Assembly (NCBI GenBank): GCA_013054445.1
Contig: JAAMPI010000104.1
Coordinates: 1 to 64,000, forward strand
From: Cudoniella acicularis
Lineage: Eukaryota > Ascomycota > Leotiomycetes > Helotiales > Helotiaceae
Direction: 5' to 3'
DNA: 64,000 bases
Under the pieces are notes generated by a model, which saw only the letters and a program-made list of their open reading frames with translations, was not told the origin of the DNA and made no database searches. The translations under genes were made by a program, and so were the position numbers. This document shows positions 22,611 to 34,595 of this stretch, piece by piece (position 1 is the stretch's first letter; every line of letters starts with the position of its first letter).

Positions 22611-25600
22611 ATGGCATACGAGTCAGAGGAACCGGACGACACAAGCGTACCCAAGGACGATAAGTCAAGCCGGGAGGAAGGGGAGACTATGGACGATGAC
22701 GGCGAGACGGTAGAGAGCGACGGCGAAGACGAAGAGGACGATGAAGAAGGGGATGAGGAGGAGCCCAAGCTCAAATACGCACGTTTGACGAGCTACTTGG
22801 GACCTGTGTATCGAAATGGAGATGCTACGAGCGCGTTCATGGTCGCTGGCGACAAGATGGTTCGTTAGCAAGCTCCCCGCTTCATTGCGTTGTACTGACT
22901 GGCGATATCGCAGTTTGTTGGAACGCACAGCGGCATTATCGTAGGTTTCCTGTGCCAATTACGCCGACTGATGCCTCTATTAACAGTTCTCACAGCATGT
23001 CGTATCGCTACCCTCCTTCCAATCTCTCCGAGTCTACCAGGCCCATACAGCGTCTGTCTCCAGCATCTCCATCTCCCCATTTCCTCCTCCTCGCCCGAGC
23101 GGTGTTCCCGAAGGCATTAAAAGGGTTGTATCTCAATCGCAGACCCCAAAACGAACATCATCAATAGCTTCTAAAGCTTCCACGTCTAGTCCTCAAACCC
23201 CCCGCGCTCAGGCCGTGCCCAATACCGCATCAAATGCCATCTATATAGCCACATCCTCAATTGATGGGAAGGTATGTGTAGCTTCCTTGGTGGATATAAA
23301 AGATGTCCAACTCCGGGATTTTGCTCGTCCAGTCCAGGCTGTGGCCCTCTCACCCGAGTACAAGAGTGACCGAACGTATATTTCTGGAGGCTTGGCCGGC
23401 AACCTAGTCTTAACAGTCGGAGGTCGAGCTGGTACAAGTACAATATCAACCACCACTGGAACGGCCGCGGCTGCTGCTTCTGGATGGCTAGGAACTATTG
23501 GTCTAGGCAGTAACTCGGGGAAAGATACCGTCCTTCATTCTGGAGAAGGGGCAATCAGCACCATCAAATGGTCTTTAACAGGCAGATATGTTGTCTGGAT
23601 CAACGAGCATGGGGCGAAGATCATGAGGTCAAATTTGCATTTAGAAAGCGCAGATTCTGAGTCTGCTTGGAAGCGAATAGCTCACGTTGACCGCCCACAA
23701 GGTGAGGGCTGGGAAGAAATGGCAGGTGTCTGGAAAGGCCGGGTTGAATGGATCGACGAAAAGAACCTTGAAACTGACGATGGTGACCACGCCCGTGAAG
23801 TGTCTGCGCCCTCGCCAGCTACAATGAGATTACGGCAACAAGCTTCAAATAACAATAGTCGAATCGAGAAACTCTTGATTGGCTGGGGTGGCACAGTTTG
23901 GATTATCAATGTGCATCCTGGAGGTGTTGGTGTGGGGAAGAATGCCGGCGAAAGATCAGTTGGGCAAGCTGAAATCATTAAAATGTGAGTATCTAAGCCA
24001 TTACTGTATTCCTCACTAACAATTGCAGTTTACGAATGGATTGCATTATTTCTGGATTGTCGTTATATACCCCAACTTTGCTTCTTGTACTTGCTTATAT
24101 CACACCTGAAGACGAGGAGGAGGAGGAAGATGGAAAGGAGAACCCGAAAGGCCACAAATCAAAGTTATCAACTACATCTACAGGGAGCGAGCCCCGTGGC
24201 GGCATTCGTCATCGTCAGAATGCCTTGTCTCCTGAGCTGCGTCTCATCGATCTCAATTCATCTCAAGAGGTTGACACTGATACGTTGACTGTCAGTCGAT
24301 TCGAAAGACTTTCGGCGACAGATTATCATCTCGGCATTCTTCCAGATGCGAACACTCCACCCTTTGCGCCAACGTCCCGTGGAGCTTTTGAAGCATTGAG
24401 CGGAATGGGTAGTGGTATGTGGAATGCTACAGTGAACGCTACGGCTCTCCTCAGCTCTGCCGCGAGTATTAGAAGCAACAGTAGCAAAGGCTCTGATACG
24501 AAGCCACCAAGCACGAGCAATACGGCCAGGACCAGGCCAGGGAGTAAAGGGAAGCCTATCCATCCACATGTTGAGGCCCGCGGCATGAAAATATTCATAC
24601 ATAGCCCTTATGATTGCATACTAGCGACAAAAAGAGAACTTTCCGATCACCTCTCCTGGCTCCTCGAACGAGAAAAGTACCAGGAAGCATGGCAGTTGGT
24701 TGATAAACACCCAGAAATTATCTCGATGTCTCCAGAAAAACTGGCGGAACTCGTACCCAGCACTCCTGATCGAGCCCAAGCCAGTAGTGACGACTTCTAC
24801 GATGACAATGCTTCAACTGTTGACTCGGCGAGCAAGTTGATCAATACTGCTGTTGAAAAAGAGAAGCGTCGAATCGGTGAACTCTGGATCCAACAATTAA
24901 TCAAAGAAGATGATTGGGTTTCTGCTGGAAAAGTATGTGGCAAGGTGCTGGGAACTGCACAGCAATGGGAAGAATGGGTGTACGTCTTTGTAGGGGCTCG
25001 TAAGTTCGACGAGATTACAAGCTACATACCGACAACCCAGTTGAAACCCCCACTTCCGTCGCAAATATACGAGGTTTTGCTTGCTCATTACGTCGGCCAC
25101 AATCGGCCCAGAGTACGAGAATTGCTCGAATTGTGGTCCACTGATCTGTTCGACATTAAAAGTGTCACAACGGTGCTCGAAAATCAGCTCAAATATCGAG
25201 ACGTTCGAGAAGACAGCGTGGAAGATGGTCAAGTTGGGAGAGATTGGCGGATTGTTATGGAGAGCTTAGGCAAGCTTCATATCGCTGATGGTCGTCCCCG
25301 GGAAGCCCTAAAATGCTATATCCGCCTCCAAGATGCCGATACGGCGATGGGGTTGATTAGGGACTATCATCTTGTTGACGCAGTCGCTGATGATATACCG
25401 AGCCTTATCCTCCTTCGTGTTTCTAAGGAACAAAAGCGTTCTGCATCTATCAAAGAACTTCGAGATGCCACATCCGAAGCAATTGAGCTGCTGGTTGACG
25501 AAGCGCGACATGGCATCGTTCACCCTGATGTTGTCGTCGAGCAGTTAGAAAAGAAAAACATGACCCTGTACCTCTATTTCTACTTAAGCGCCCTCTGGAA

Positions 25601-26643
25601 TGGCGATGGAATTGTGGAGACTCAAGGCGACAGTCGGGAGAGGTTAATTGCGGAGAGCAAGTCGCTTGTAAATGACCTTGCCGATTTAGCAATCCAGCTG
25701 TTTGCTCAATACAACCGAGATTTGCTCATGGACGTCCTCAAGTCGTCCACGTTCTACACATTCGAAAAGGTATGCATCATTATCCCCTGTCATACAGCTC
25801 TAACATCCTATGCAGGCAACCCACGAATGTGAAGAGCGTGACTACATTCCGGAACTAGTCTACCTGTATTCCAAAACCGGTCAGACGAAAAGGGCACTGT
25901 ATCTCATCATCGACCGTCTGGCCGATGTATCTCAAGCCATCTCCTTTGCCAAAGAGCAAAATGATAGCGACCTCTGGGAAGACCTCCTTAATTACTCTAT
26001 GGACAAACCTCGATTCATCCGTGGTCTTCTCGAAGAAGTCGGCACAGCAATCGACCCTGTAACATTAGTTCGGCGGATACCAGAAGGTTTAGAAATTGAA
26101 GGCCTGCGAGAAGGTCTGAGTCGCATGATCAAGGAACATGAAATCCAATACAGTATCAGTTCTGGAGTTGCAAAGGTACTAAAAGGCGAAGTATCAATGG
26201 CACAAAATACATTACGTTCAGGACAAAGGAAGGGCGTCAAATTCGATATTCTTCATAAGCCGGAAGATCACGTTGATATCCAGACATCCGATGCTCCTCC
26301 TGGACCTGATCCCATTCTGACTACGATGAAAGAAGTCATAGAACACAAACACAGACCACCTTCAAAAGCAGGTCATTGCGTAGGCTGCCAAGAGCCATTT
26401 TCCGAGCACGAAACAGAAACATTGGTCGGCTTTGCGTGCGGACACGTCTTCCATTTAAGTCATCTTCTTAATTATGAGAACGAGGCTCGGCCACCAACAC
26501 CTCCAGACTTGGAACTTGATGACAACGGCGAGTGGGCGCCTACGCACAGCATTGGTGCTAAGGTGACGCACGCGAGATTGCTGAGGGACAAGATCAGAGA
26601 TGGTTGTCCTGTTTGTGCTAGCGCCCCGCCTGCGACTTATTAA
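22611..26643 (+). CDS. vps41: VPS41, HOPS tethering-complex subunit
   Basis: Five exons: 22611-22859, 22914-22940, 22996-23984, 24029-25769 and 25816-26643. All introns are 44-55 nt with GT-AG ends and clear branch points, and phases close to 1277 residues. An acidic N-terminus (about residues 15-50) precedes a beta-propeller region starting RLTSYLGPVYRNGDATS, with the 9-codon exon giving FVGTHSGII. The region continues through IYIATSSIDGKVCVASL. The clathrin heavy-chain-type helical repeats follow (HLSWLLEREKYQEAWQLVDKHP; LYLYFYLSALW). The C-terminus has a variant RING-H2, HCVGCQEPF (near 1190), CGHVFHLSHL and CPVC. It is longer than yeast Vps41 because of low-complexity inserts (Thr/Ala-rich at about 285-305, Ser-rich near 490-530). 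VPS41 acts in HOPS at the vacuole/late endosome, linking Rab7-type GTPases to SNARE-mediated fusion. Confidence 0.93.
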
Positions 26644-27246
26644 AGCCTCGATCTTGAGATGACAAAGGGAGATTTTTTGTAACAATATAATAGCTCTTAG
26701 CTTACTTGCATAACAGCATAGACTGAATGGAGCGCTTGCTTGAAATTGCATCAGCACTAATCATATCCCGGTCCGCTCGATTATTTATCGTCATTCGAAT
26801 TCCAATACTGGCATCTTCATGTCGGATTGTTCAACCCTTTCTGTACACGTAAGATCTTACCTCGTTGAACCAATCATTCGATATCCTCCTTCCAAGCCCC
26901 GCAGCGATCTTCAATACCGGCGCCACCCGTAGCAACCATGAGTATTTCTTATTTTCCTGACTTCGGTGACGGCCAGTCAAACCTTGTGCTCACGTGCGGT
27001 GCCGTTTGGAAAAAGAAACGTCAGCTGGACTGGCTGTCGCAGTGAGACATTATCACCTGCGGCCAACCTTGAGAGGAAGTGATTCGACAGGCAGCCTATG
27101 TAACATCATCTTCGCAATTAGAACATGATTCACGGTAAGCAGCTGAAAAAGCAACGTCCAAATTCAACCATGTTTTCTAACATCTTTTTCTCCTGTTTAA
27201 CATTTTCGTTTTCCCGCCAAATTTCTCGTCGAGACGTGACTTCAGA
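26644..27246. other. intergenic region
   Basis: It holds the 3' flank of VPS41 and the promoter of the hydrolase gene. A TTTTCTCCTGTTTAAC pyrimidine-rich tract near 27187 precedes the start. No further gene. Confidence 0.3.
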
Positions 27247-28991
27247 ATGCCGCGCATCAAGTTTTACTCCTCTCAGGTTGGAGGTCAGCCCCTAATCTCA
27301 CACTCTTATACTGGTTCGCCTCTCCATCTTCTCCGCCACGACCTCCTCACAGCCCTGAAATATGCTCCTTACCTCCCTTACATCGCCTATCCACTCCAAC
27401 CATGTCTCTCCGGACCTTTTTGCGAACTATACCCCTCACTACCAAATCTCTGGGCCATGTTCCTTCATCTAACTCTCATTCTCATTCAAATTCCTTTTCT
27501 GCTTTCGGTCCCTTTTTGGCTATTTTTCCCGGTTTGGGTAGTTGTTGCCGGAGTTGGGGTGTTTGGAGTGGTTAATCATGCGATTTGTTGGCTTTTGAAT
27601 GGCGAGGACCTGAGTTTTGTTTCTGATCCCAAGTTTGCAGCAAAGAGGAAGGAGTATACGCATGAGCAGTGGATTTTCTTGAATGGCGTCGCTGTAGGGT
27701 GAGTAGGATCCTTCCGACTAAAAATGACGTTGGTAATCAGAAAGTGAAGCAAACACTGGATGCAAAGTAACATTGATCGCCTCGCGCTCACATTTGGTCG
27801 GCCAATTATCGGCGTACACAACAAAACGTATGTCCGTTCCTATTCCAACACTCGTTCTTCTACTTCTCATTCACCTTCTCTTTGAACTCCCCGTGCCCTC
27901 TTAACCCACTTAGAAGCCTAAAAATAACATTTGTCAGCCTGGGTATCCCGTTTGACCTCGTCCAAGTGCTTCTCCAACGCATTCTCACTCTTTCAAGCCC
28001 CAGTCTTCGCACCACCTACAATACCATAAAACACACCCTTTACAATCCCTCTCTCAAAAAGGTAATCCTAATCTTGCATTCCCAAGGTGGAATCGAAGGC
28101 TCCCTCATCCTCGACATGCTTCTCTCCGAGCTTCCCCAAGACCTGCTCTCCAAACTAGAAATTTACACCTTCGGCAATGCCGCTAACCACTTCAACAATC
28201 CGCACTTGCATCTCTCCTCTTTGGAAATTGCCTTGGCTTTCAAATCCAAGAAGACATATTTCCCTTCCACATCGATTCGGAGTCCTGGCTTAGGAGCAGG
28301 AACAAAGCCTAAGGAAGGAGGCAAAACAATTCATTATATTGAGCATTATACGCATACCCAAGATTTTGTGGCGCAATGGGGAGTATTGCATTTTATTAAC
28401 CCGCCGAATTCGCCCTTGAATGACTCGCCTGATGTGCCGCGCTTTATGGGTCGCGTATTTGAGAGTGAAGGGCGGGGTCATCAGTTCGGAATGCATTATC
28501 TGGATTCCATGTTTCCGCTGAAAGCAGCGAATCGACCTAAGTCACCAAATGACAGTAGTGACAAGGGGAAAGGCGGTATCGGAGAAAGTGGTTTTGAAGG
28601 TGCTGACGAAGAAAACGATTTCATAAACGACATTGTGGAATTTGGTTCTCGTTCTCCTTCATCGCACACAGAATCACTCTCTCTGTCAGCGCTTACAACT
28701 TCAATTCCGAATCCCAACATCAGCTATGAAGAAGTGGGCATCCTGGACGAGTCACCAATCTCGTCCAGAAGTAACACCTTCCGTCGAGGAGGATCTTTCG
28801 ACAACGGGCTAGGATTCACAAGTCTTGACTCGCTTGGCAATCTCAATGGTGGAGGTATTGGGGATGGATTTAATGGAGAGAGAAAGAAGGAGTATAGAGT
28901 TCGGGATTTGAGTCGGCTATGGCGCTATCGGAATGGGAGATGTCCTGAGGATGAGCAAGAAAGTTCAGTTGAAGAAGATTGGAGGTTGTGA
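27247..28991 (+). CDS. membrane-linked alpha/beta-hydrolase-like protein
   Basis: Three exons, 27247-27698, 27750-27827 and 27938-28991, giving 527 residues. Introns are 51 and 110 nt, and phases join VAVG to KHWMQSNIDRLALTFGRPI and HNKT to LGIPFDLVQVLL. The N-terminus is followed by a strongly hydrophobic double segment at about residues 70-112, probably a membrane hairpin. A nucleophile-elbow-like LHSQGG places Ser225 as the candidate catalytic residue, after VILI and before a helix (SLILDMLLSEL). TFGNAANHF and HYIEHYTHTQDFVAQWGVLHF follow, with Asp and His candidates for the triad. The last ~150 residues are low-complexity (Ser/Gly/Asp). It resembles a conserved ascomycete family often annotated only as hypothetical or DUF676-like; the substrate is unknown. 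The gene model is well supported, the activity is inferred. Confidence 0.75.
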
Positions 28992-31700
28992 TCACAAGAA
29001 CAACTGAAAATCTCCCAATGCTCAAATTTCAACGTCAATCTTAAAGGAAAAGGGAAATCTCGCATGTTTGGAAATCTTCGGCAAGCCGTCTGCAAAAACA
29101 GCCATTTCCGGGAAAGCATGGAAGGCGAGATTCTAGCCTTAGCTTTCCGTGGACCCGCGATTTTGTTGAGTTCCCGTATCATCATAGTCTGAGTGCTCAT
29201 TTTCGTTCGAAATTAGTTTTATATATATCTTAAAATTAGACTGAAACCTGTCACATACAAGACAATGTTTCTCGGGTGAAAATGGATGTCTTATCACAAT
29301 TTGACGAAACCAACTTCCATGCTTAATTTCTCAATGTCTCACAGAAACACTGACTTCTGCTTGTCTTCTGACTTCAGGTGCTGGTGTTTTGTTATTTCAT
29401 AAAATGTTGCATTCCGCAATCGGTTGCGCAGGACTTGGTACAACTTTGGTACTCCTCGTCAAGTTAAACAGGAAGATAATGAATGGAGAAACACCTCTTT
29501 AGGACTGCAGACGAAACATGTTAATTTCCTACCACAAAATTACATTCGAGGTTCCCTGTGCGCTTTTGTTACTCATTGCACACCTAGGATTTCAGACTTT
29601 CCCAACCCCTTTCCCCGCACCGTACGGGGCAATTAAGCAAAATCGCGTGAAATCACTTCAAAATAGTAAAATTACTAATAATAATAACTTCAATTAGAAT
29701 TAGCGCAAGGCTAGAAAGGCGTTACAAGAATTAGCCCTTTTGAAGGTTTTATTCTATCTTTGTTAAAGTGGTTGAACTTTTGAAGTGTTTCTCGCAGAAG
29801 TACGTGATTCGCTAGTATTTGGTGCGTGGGATGATATTGCTCTCACGATTTTCTTCAAGGTAAGCGCTTCTGGTAGAAAGAATGGGTTGCTGTATTAACG
29901 GAGGCTTGATCTCGTCCAGGTAGGTAGGTGCAAGGGATGACGGTTTACACCGCTCATCGTGCCTGCTAGATCTATACTTACCACCGAACAAGCACAACAA
30001 CTACAATACGTTTCAAAACCTCACCCGTTCGCCTTTTCAATCTCTCACACCCAAAATAGCCTCTTCGATCATTCCAAGCCTCTGAGCCAGACTTTTTCTT
30101 CTTATTTCTTCCTTTTCTTGATTGAAAAATCCAGAGGTTCACCAACCAATAATCATCCATAAACAACAATGTAAGTCCTTCCACCCCCCTTAATTCAACT
30201 ATCCCATAATTACTCACAAGACCATAGGCAACCACGATATCCACAAAGCAACACTGTATACACTCTTCCCCACCACATCCTATTTGCCATCATCACTCAC
30301 AGCACAGTACCAGACGCCAACAATAATGGAACTATCTCTTATTCCACGGCGAATCCACGCCTCTACTGGGTGTTAAGTACTCACAAATCCCATATAACCA
30401 ATTTGGATCTACAAATAATAAACAACCACAACGCTATACACAGTTCTACAAGACGAGAACCTGCTAGCCAAAATTACTCAACACCACCAACCGTAAGAAC
30501 ACATCACTGCCACACGATCTATTTGCCACTTAGAGTACTCGCTTATAGTGCCATAGAATTAAACAAAAATCATGTAGTTATGCCGAACTCTTGGTACAAC
30601 GCTAATCATTAACACAAACATCTCTATACCCGGTCCCTGTCTCCACCCTGGAATTTCTTTTCCTCTTTCTTTCTTCTTCACGATTGCAGAGACATCTGAA
30701 GAGCCTCGAGTCTCCTAGAACCCCAATTCCAAAAAGGTCTCTACTAGCCAGAATCTCTCACAACAACACAAGATCTTTCAGCTCCCAACCAGTAAGTACT
30801 CGCCATTGTCACACACTTTGTGCTCTTCACTCTCTTTTCTGCTATATATAGTGGTCTGGCACCTTATTTGATCAGTATGGAATATGACACTTCTTAAATC
30901 GCTGCTTGTTCCTGAAATGCACGTGTGCCACATTCAACAGGGTATAGATAAAAGAAAGAACAAGAGTTCTAAAAGAGTATCCTTTGGTTTTCTAGGTAAC
31001 ATAGAAGTCTGTACCTAAGAAATACCTTGCCACACTAGTAAATAGTAAATCTTTATTTACGCCTACCTCTGTTAGAAAGAGAAGCATCAAGTAAATTAAG
31101 TCGGACAGTGAAGTTGCCAAGACGGAAAGGGAAGAAGAAAGCATTTATCACAAATTTTGCAATGCATTCTGAGTGAGTGGCAATGATTTCAATCGAGGAC
31201 TAAGACTAAGTTACATGGCCACGAGAGAAGTGTATCCTTAAACTCATACATGTGCATGACTAAATTACCATCCTTCAGAAGTTGCAGGGACTATCAGCTT
31301 CCTACACCACACCCCTGGGCAGTGAGTAGCCGTCATTGAGAAGCATGTCATGATTCAAAAATCCAACTCAGCAAAGAGAAGGATCAGAAACCAATTGATG
31401 CTCAATGTCGGAAGATTTCCCATGACAAAACATTTGAAACAATCCAAGAATTGGATTGTAGACTCATCTTAGCTATGCAATACCACTGGTATTACAAACC
31501 CCAGCCTGCACGCGCGGAGGTGTGAGTCAAGCAGGCCTCCCCACTTGGAAGACCCTATGTATTGAACCGCATAGGGACGATAAAGGAAAAAGACGCGGAA
31601 ATGCAAAAAAGCAAGACAGTAGGAACGCTATGCCACCAAGGTCACCCTAGGTGGACTTATGTGGCTCTTTTTGGGTTTTAAAAAACTTTTAAAACNTTTT
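28992..31700. other. gene-poor stretch, 2.7 kb
   Basis: No coding region can be supported. It contains the MITE-like copy A (29613-29831, listed separately). The interval 30150-30830 repeats short motifs (TAAGTACTC, CTATTTGCCA, CCACAACGC) that suggest old, diverged ~130 bp repeats. An inverted repeat CCCTATG/CATAGGG lies near 31551-31576, and an N sits in a T-rich tract at 31696. Confidence 0.4.
29613..29831. mobile_element. MITE-like element, copy A
   Basis: About 219 bp with nested imperfect inverted repeats. The inner pair is CACTTCAAAA at 29654 and TTTTGAAGTG at 29778-29787 (134 bp apart end to end); the outer pair is CCCCGCACC at 29613 and GGTGCGTGGG at 29821-29830. The inner left ~50 bp aligns well with copy B (37058-37272): CACTTCAAA, TAAAAT-ACTAATA and TTAGAAT appear in the same order. 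It has no coding capacity. The target-site duplication is not clear. Confidence 0.6.
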
Positions 31701-31720
31701 TTTTGAATTTTGAAAATTTT

Positions 31721-31905
31721 GACAAAGGAAAACGCTGTGCCACGCTAGTGACTTTGGAAAAGAATGACTTGACAAAGGAAAAAACGCTGCTGCTGTTAGT
31801 AAAGAACGGATCTAAACAATGGTCAGCAAAACCATCATTTAGGAGTGGAGGGGCGGTTAGTAGCGTATCTAGACAATGGTCAACACCACCATTATCTAGG
31901 AGAGT
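31721..31905. repeat. short direct repeats and two covarying hairpins
   Basis: GACAAAGGAAAA(AA)CGCTG occurs at 31721 and 31771. Two hairpins follow, at 31812-31842 and 31869-31899. The stems are CTAAACAATGGT/ACCATCATTTAG and CTAGACAATGGT/ACCATTATCTAG, each with a 7-nt loop. An A-T pair in the first stem is G-C in the second, a compensatory change. Confidence 0.6.
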
Positions 31906-31969
31906 TAGTGACCCTGTTCACGGTTAGCAAAGGGGGAGGGGAAAGGGAGTGGCCTACCTTGCGCAGTGC

Positions 31970-32973
31970 TTAGAATGCCTCCTCATCGAGGATGCATTCA
32001 TCGCATCTACGCGTTAGAGTAGCTGCATGGATGAGCTGAAAAACAACGTCATCCGACAACTCCTCTAACATGAAATCCGAAAGGCCCTCGAGGGGATTCG
32101 GAATGTCGCCAAGGGAAATATTGTGCCGGCAGTAAGGGCACCTTGAAAACATTAGCACCGTGACTTTTCTTAGGGAGGGGAACCTGGAGGAGAGACATCT
32201 TCCAACTGCGGAGGATTGAGAGAAGGGACAAAGAAAGAAATTGCTTACTTGATAGGATTACGGTCCCTCTCCAAGCCAGCCTTGCTGGGCTTGAGAAGAG
32301 GACCGCACTTGACATCGGCCCCCCAAGTAACCCTCTTCTGACTGCCGGATGGATGACCTGCTTGTTTCAGTATCGGTCTAAGAATTGGAGAGGGCATTGG
32401 GACACTTAGCTGGGTCATCTTTTTGGTGGTGGGCTTGGGCTTCGGTCCACCAATGAGATTGGCGGGTTGGCGGCCTGAAACCTGTAAGTAGAGTATGTTA
32501 GCAGTGTTTCTTTAAAGGAGAAGTGCTGTGTGAATGAGAAGTTTTGTGTGAATGAGAAGTGTTGTGTGAATGAAAGTGTTGTGTGAATGAGAAGTGTTGT
32601 GTGAATGAAAGTGTTGTGTGAATGAAAAGTGTTGTGTGAATGAGAAGTGTTGTGTGAATAAGAAGTGTTGTACCGATGTTGATAATAATGTGCTAAGTGA
32701 AAGAGGAAGGAAGGAGGCCCCATCCTTCTTCAACTCAACACCAGGCATGAACAACAACGACAGCGACAACAACAACAAACAACCACCATGACAACAATGA
32801 CAGTAACAACAACAATGACGTCGATGACAGATGCGAACCTCCGAACTTATTGCGCATCGACATTTGATCAACTTGATCGTGAACAACAACAACACAAGAT
32901 GAAGAACAAACAAAAGGAAAAAAAGACGTACCCTGGAGATATGGAGCTCAATGCTCCGTTGGGTCCTATCCAT
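31970..32973 (-). CDS. small protein with paired CxxC motifs; long first intron
   Basis: Three exons, 32973-32932, 32481-32249 and 32141-31970, whose phases close to 148 residues. Donors are GTACGT and GTAAGC; the second acceptor is preceded by GCTAAT. The product starts MDRTQRSIELHISR and has a Pro/Lys-rich middle with PMPSPILRPILKQ and KRVTWG. It ends with CPYCRHNISLGD, an acidic helix (LSDFMLEELSDDVVFQLIHAA) and RRCDEC. The CPYC/CDEC pair could bind zinc. Intron 1 is 450 nt and contains a tandem minisatellite (32518-32672), unusually long for this window. I recognise no family. The upstream extent is uncertain: 33040-33660 has fragments that might be further exons. The model is my own inference. 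Confidence 0.5.
32518..32672. repeat. 18-bp minisatellite inside an intron
   Basis: About nine tandem copies of a 16-18 bp unit, GTGTTGTGTGAATGA(GA)A, with small length changes (AAAG versus GAGAAG). It lies within intron 1 of the CxxC-motif gene. Confidence 0.8.
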
Positions 32974-33964
32974 GTTAGTAGGGGGAGGGGGAAGGGGACA
33001 AACCTTAGATGCCCGAATGGGCACTGGGATGCGACTTGATCGCATAATGAATGACTGCGGTACTGTGAGTAACTGTTGTGAATGGATGTGGAAGTGGTGA
33101 GTGCTTACTGCTTGGGAGGGGGTGTGTGTGGTAGTGTGGTGATATTTGGTTAGCAGAGGCCTTTGTTGAGAAGTGGGGCTTTGGGAGACTCACAAGTTCT
33201 GGATGGCTCTGCGATGGTGAAGAAAGAAGAAAGAAAAGTCAAGAAGGAAAATCCGAGAAGAGGCTTTGATCTCTAGGCCACGCCAACGAGCACCAACGCT
33301 AAATCGAACCACAGTTGACTGAAAATCCTCAAAAGTTTGGTTCTGAAGGAGCAAATTCCCTCCTCCGGACGAATCAGGACGAGTATTTTTGAGAAAGTGG
33401 GCCATGGGAACGCACGTGATGGAGGTTGATCTGGATGAGGAGGGAGATATAGGCAAAAGAGAGGGCGACGAAGACAAGCAATGGGAGGGCCCCGGGACCT
33501 GTAAGTTGTCTGAAAAATGATATACATGGTGTTAATTCCTATTCCAACTTGGCTGCTTGTCAAACAGATCGAAAATGATAATGTTAAAAAAAAGGCCATG
33601 ATGAGCTCGAAAATGCCCTTCCAGGCCAAGATTCGAACGAACCACGACCTTACAGACCTCCAGCGAGAAATATAATTGTCTCAGATACCTAATGGAACAA
33701 TTCTATCGCTCGAAAACCCTGCCTGGACATCGTTACTAAGATGTTGGTTGAGGGCGGGAAATTGAGCGGATTCGGCATGAAATGAAACGAACGAACAACA
33801 CCAAAGAAGAGGGTAGATGGTGTCAAAATGAGCTGAGGGGATGCTAGGAGGTACTTGTCTTCAATATAAAAGATATAGCAGATGTAAATAACAAGCAAAT
33901 TGACATTCTGGTGGTTTTGAGCTCTGTCCGACCACTTTGGAATGATCTCACACGCCAGAAAACA
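32974..33964. other. intergenic region
   Basis: Low-complexity parts occur near 33085-33135 (GTG-rich) and 33585-33595 (A-rich). Minus-strand frames at 33190-33629 have some protein-like stretches (NLLLQNQTFEDFQSTVVRF), but I could not build a gene from them. Confidence 0.3.
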
Positions 33965-34595
33965 GTAACCAGAGTCACTGAAGCATGTAGAACAGTATTC
34001 TATAGCATAAATTGATTCTTAAGCCATCAGAATTCAGTTATAGCATGTGTTGATGACCATTTTGCCTCGAAACTCTGCTGTACAGCGCCATGGCCATCTT
34101 GACAGGCACTCTCCAACATGATTCCACAACCAGAGAGCCAGAGAAGCGATGAAATGGTGTCACAATAGCATAATGATTCTCAGGGTATCAGGATTCAGTC
34201 ACAACGTGCTTGGAAATCCATCATTCCAAGATTCTACTGTACAGCGCTGTGACCCTGTTCTGTGGAATGTTCCAACCAGCTCTCCAAACAGCCGGAGAAT
34301 AACACGGAAACAGTGTCACGGTAACACAGTGATTCTCAAGATATCAAGATTCAGTTACAATAGTTGATTGTGACCCGTCTTTTTATCTCAAGATTCTAAT
34401 GAACAGCGCTGTGGCATGTAGGCACCCAACCCGGCCTAACCAGCCAGCCAGCCAGAGAAGCATATAGAACAGAGTGTCACAGTAGCACAGTGATTCTCAA
34501 GTCATCAAAATCCATCAATAAACATGTATTAATAGATTCGTCAACTAAGTCTCTATGTACAACTGTGGCCCTGTTCCTTACCATGCCCCAACTCG
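33965..34595. repeat. four-copy tandem repeat, unit about 160 bp
   Basis: The phrase GATTCT(C/T)A(A/G)G followed by ATCA-GATTCAGT recurs at 34014, 34175, 34331 and 34492, spacings of 161, 156 and 161 bp. Each unit also holds a GTGTCAC(A/G)(A/G)TA(A/G)CA-like box, ACAGCGC(T)GTGGCC and a CCAGCCAGAGAAGC-like box at constant distances. Copies have diverged by roughly 15-25 percent by eye. No open frame runs through. Confidence 0.85.

Noticed and set aside
27247..28991. Secondary-metabolite or effector cluster around the GH5, Zn2Cys6 and hydrolase genes
   Set aside because: No PKS, NRPS, terpene or tailoring enzymes nearby; the genes are unrelated housekeeping or singletons.
31551..31576. CCCTATG/CATAGGG inverted repeat as a terminator or riboswitch
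   Set aside because: Isolated in a eukaryotic intergenic region, with no supporting context.
33600..33690. tRNA-like GTTCGAATC string on the minus strand
   Set aside because: No A-box, acceptor stem or anticodon arm can be folded around it.
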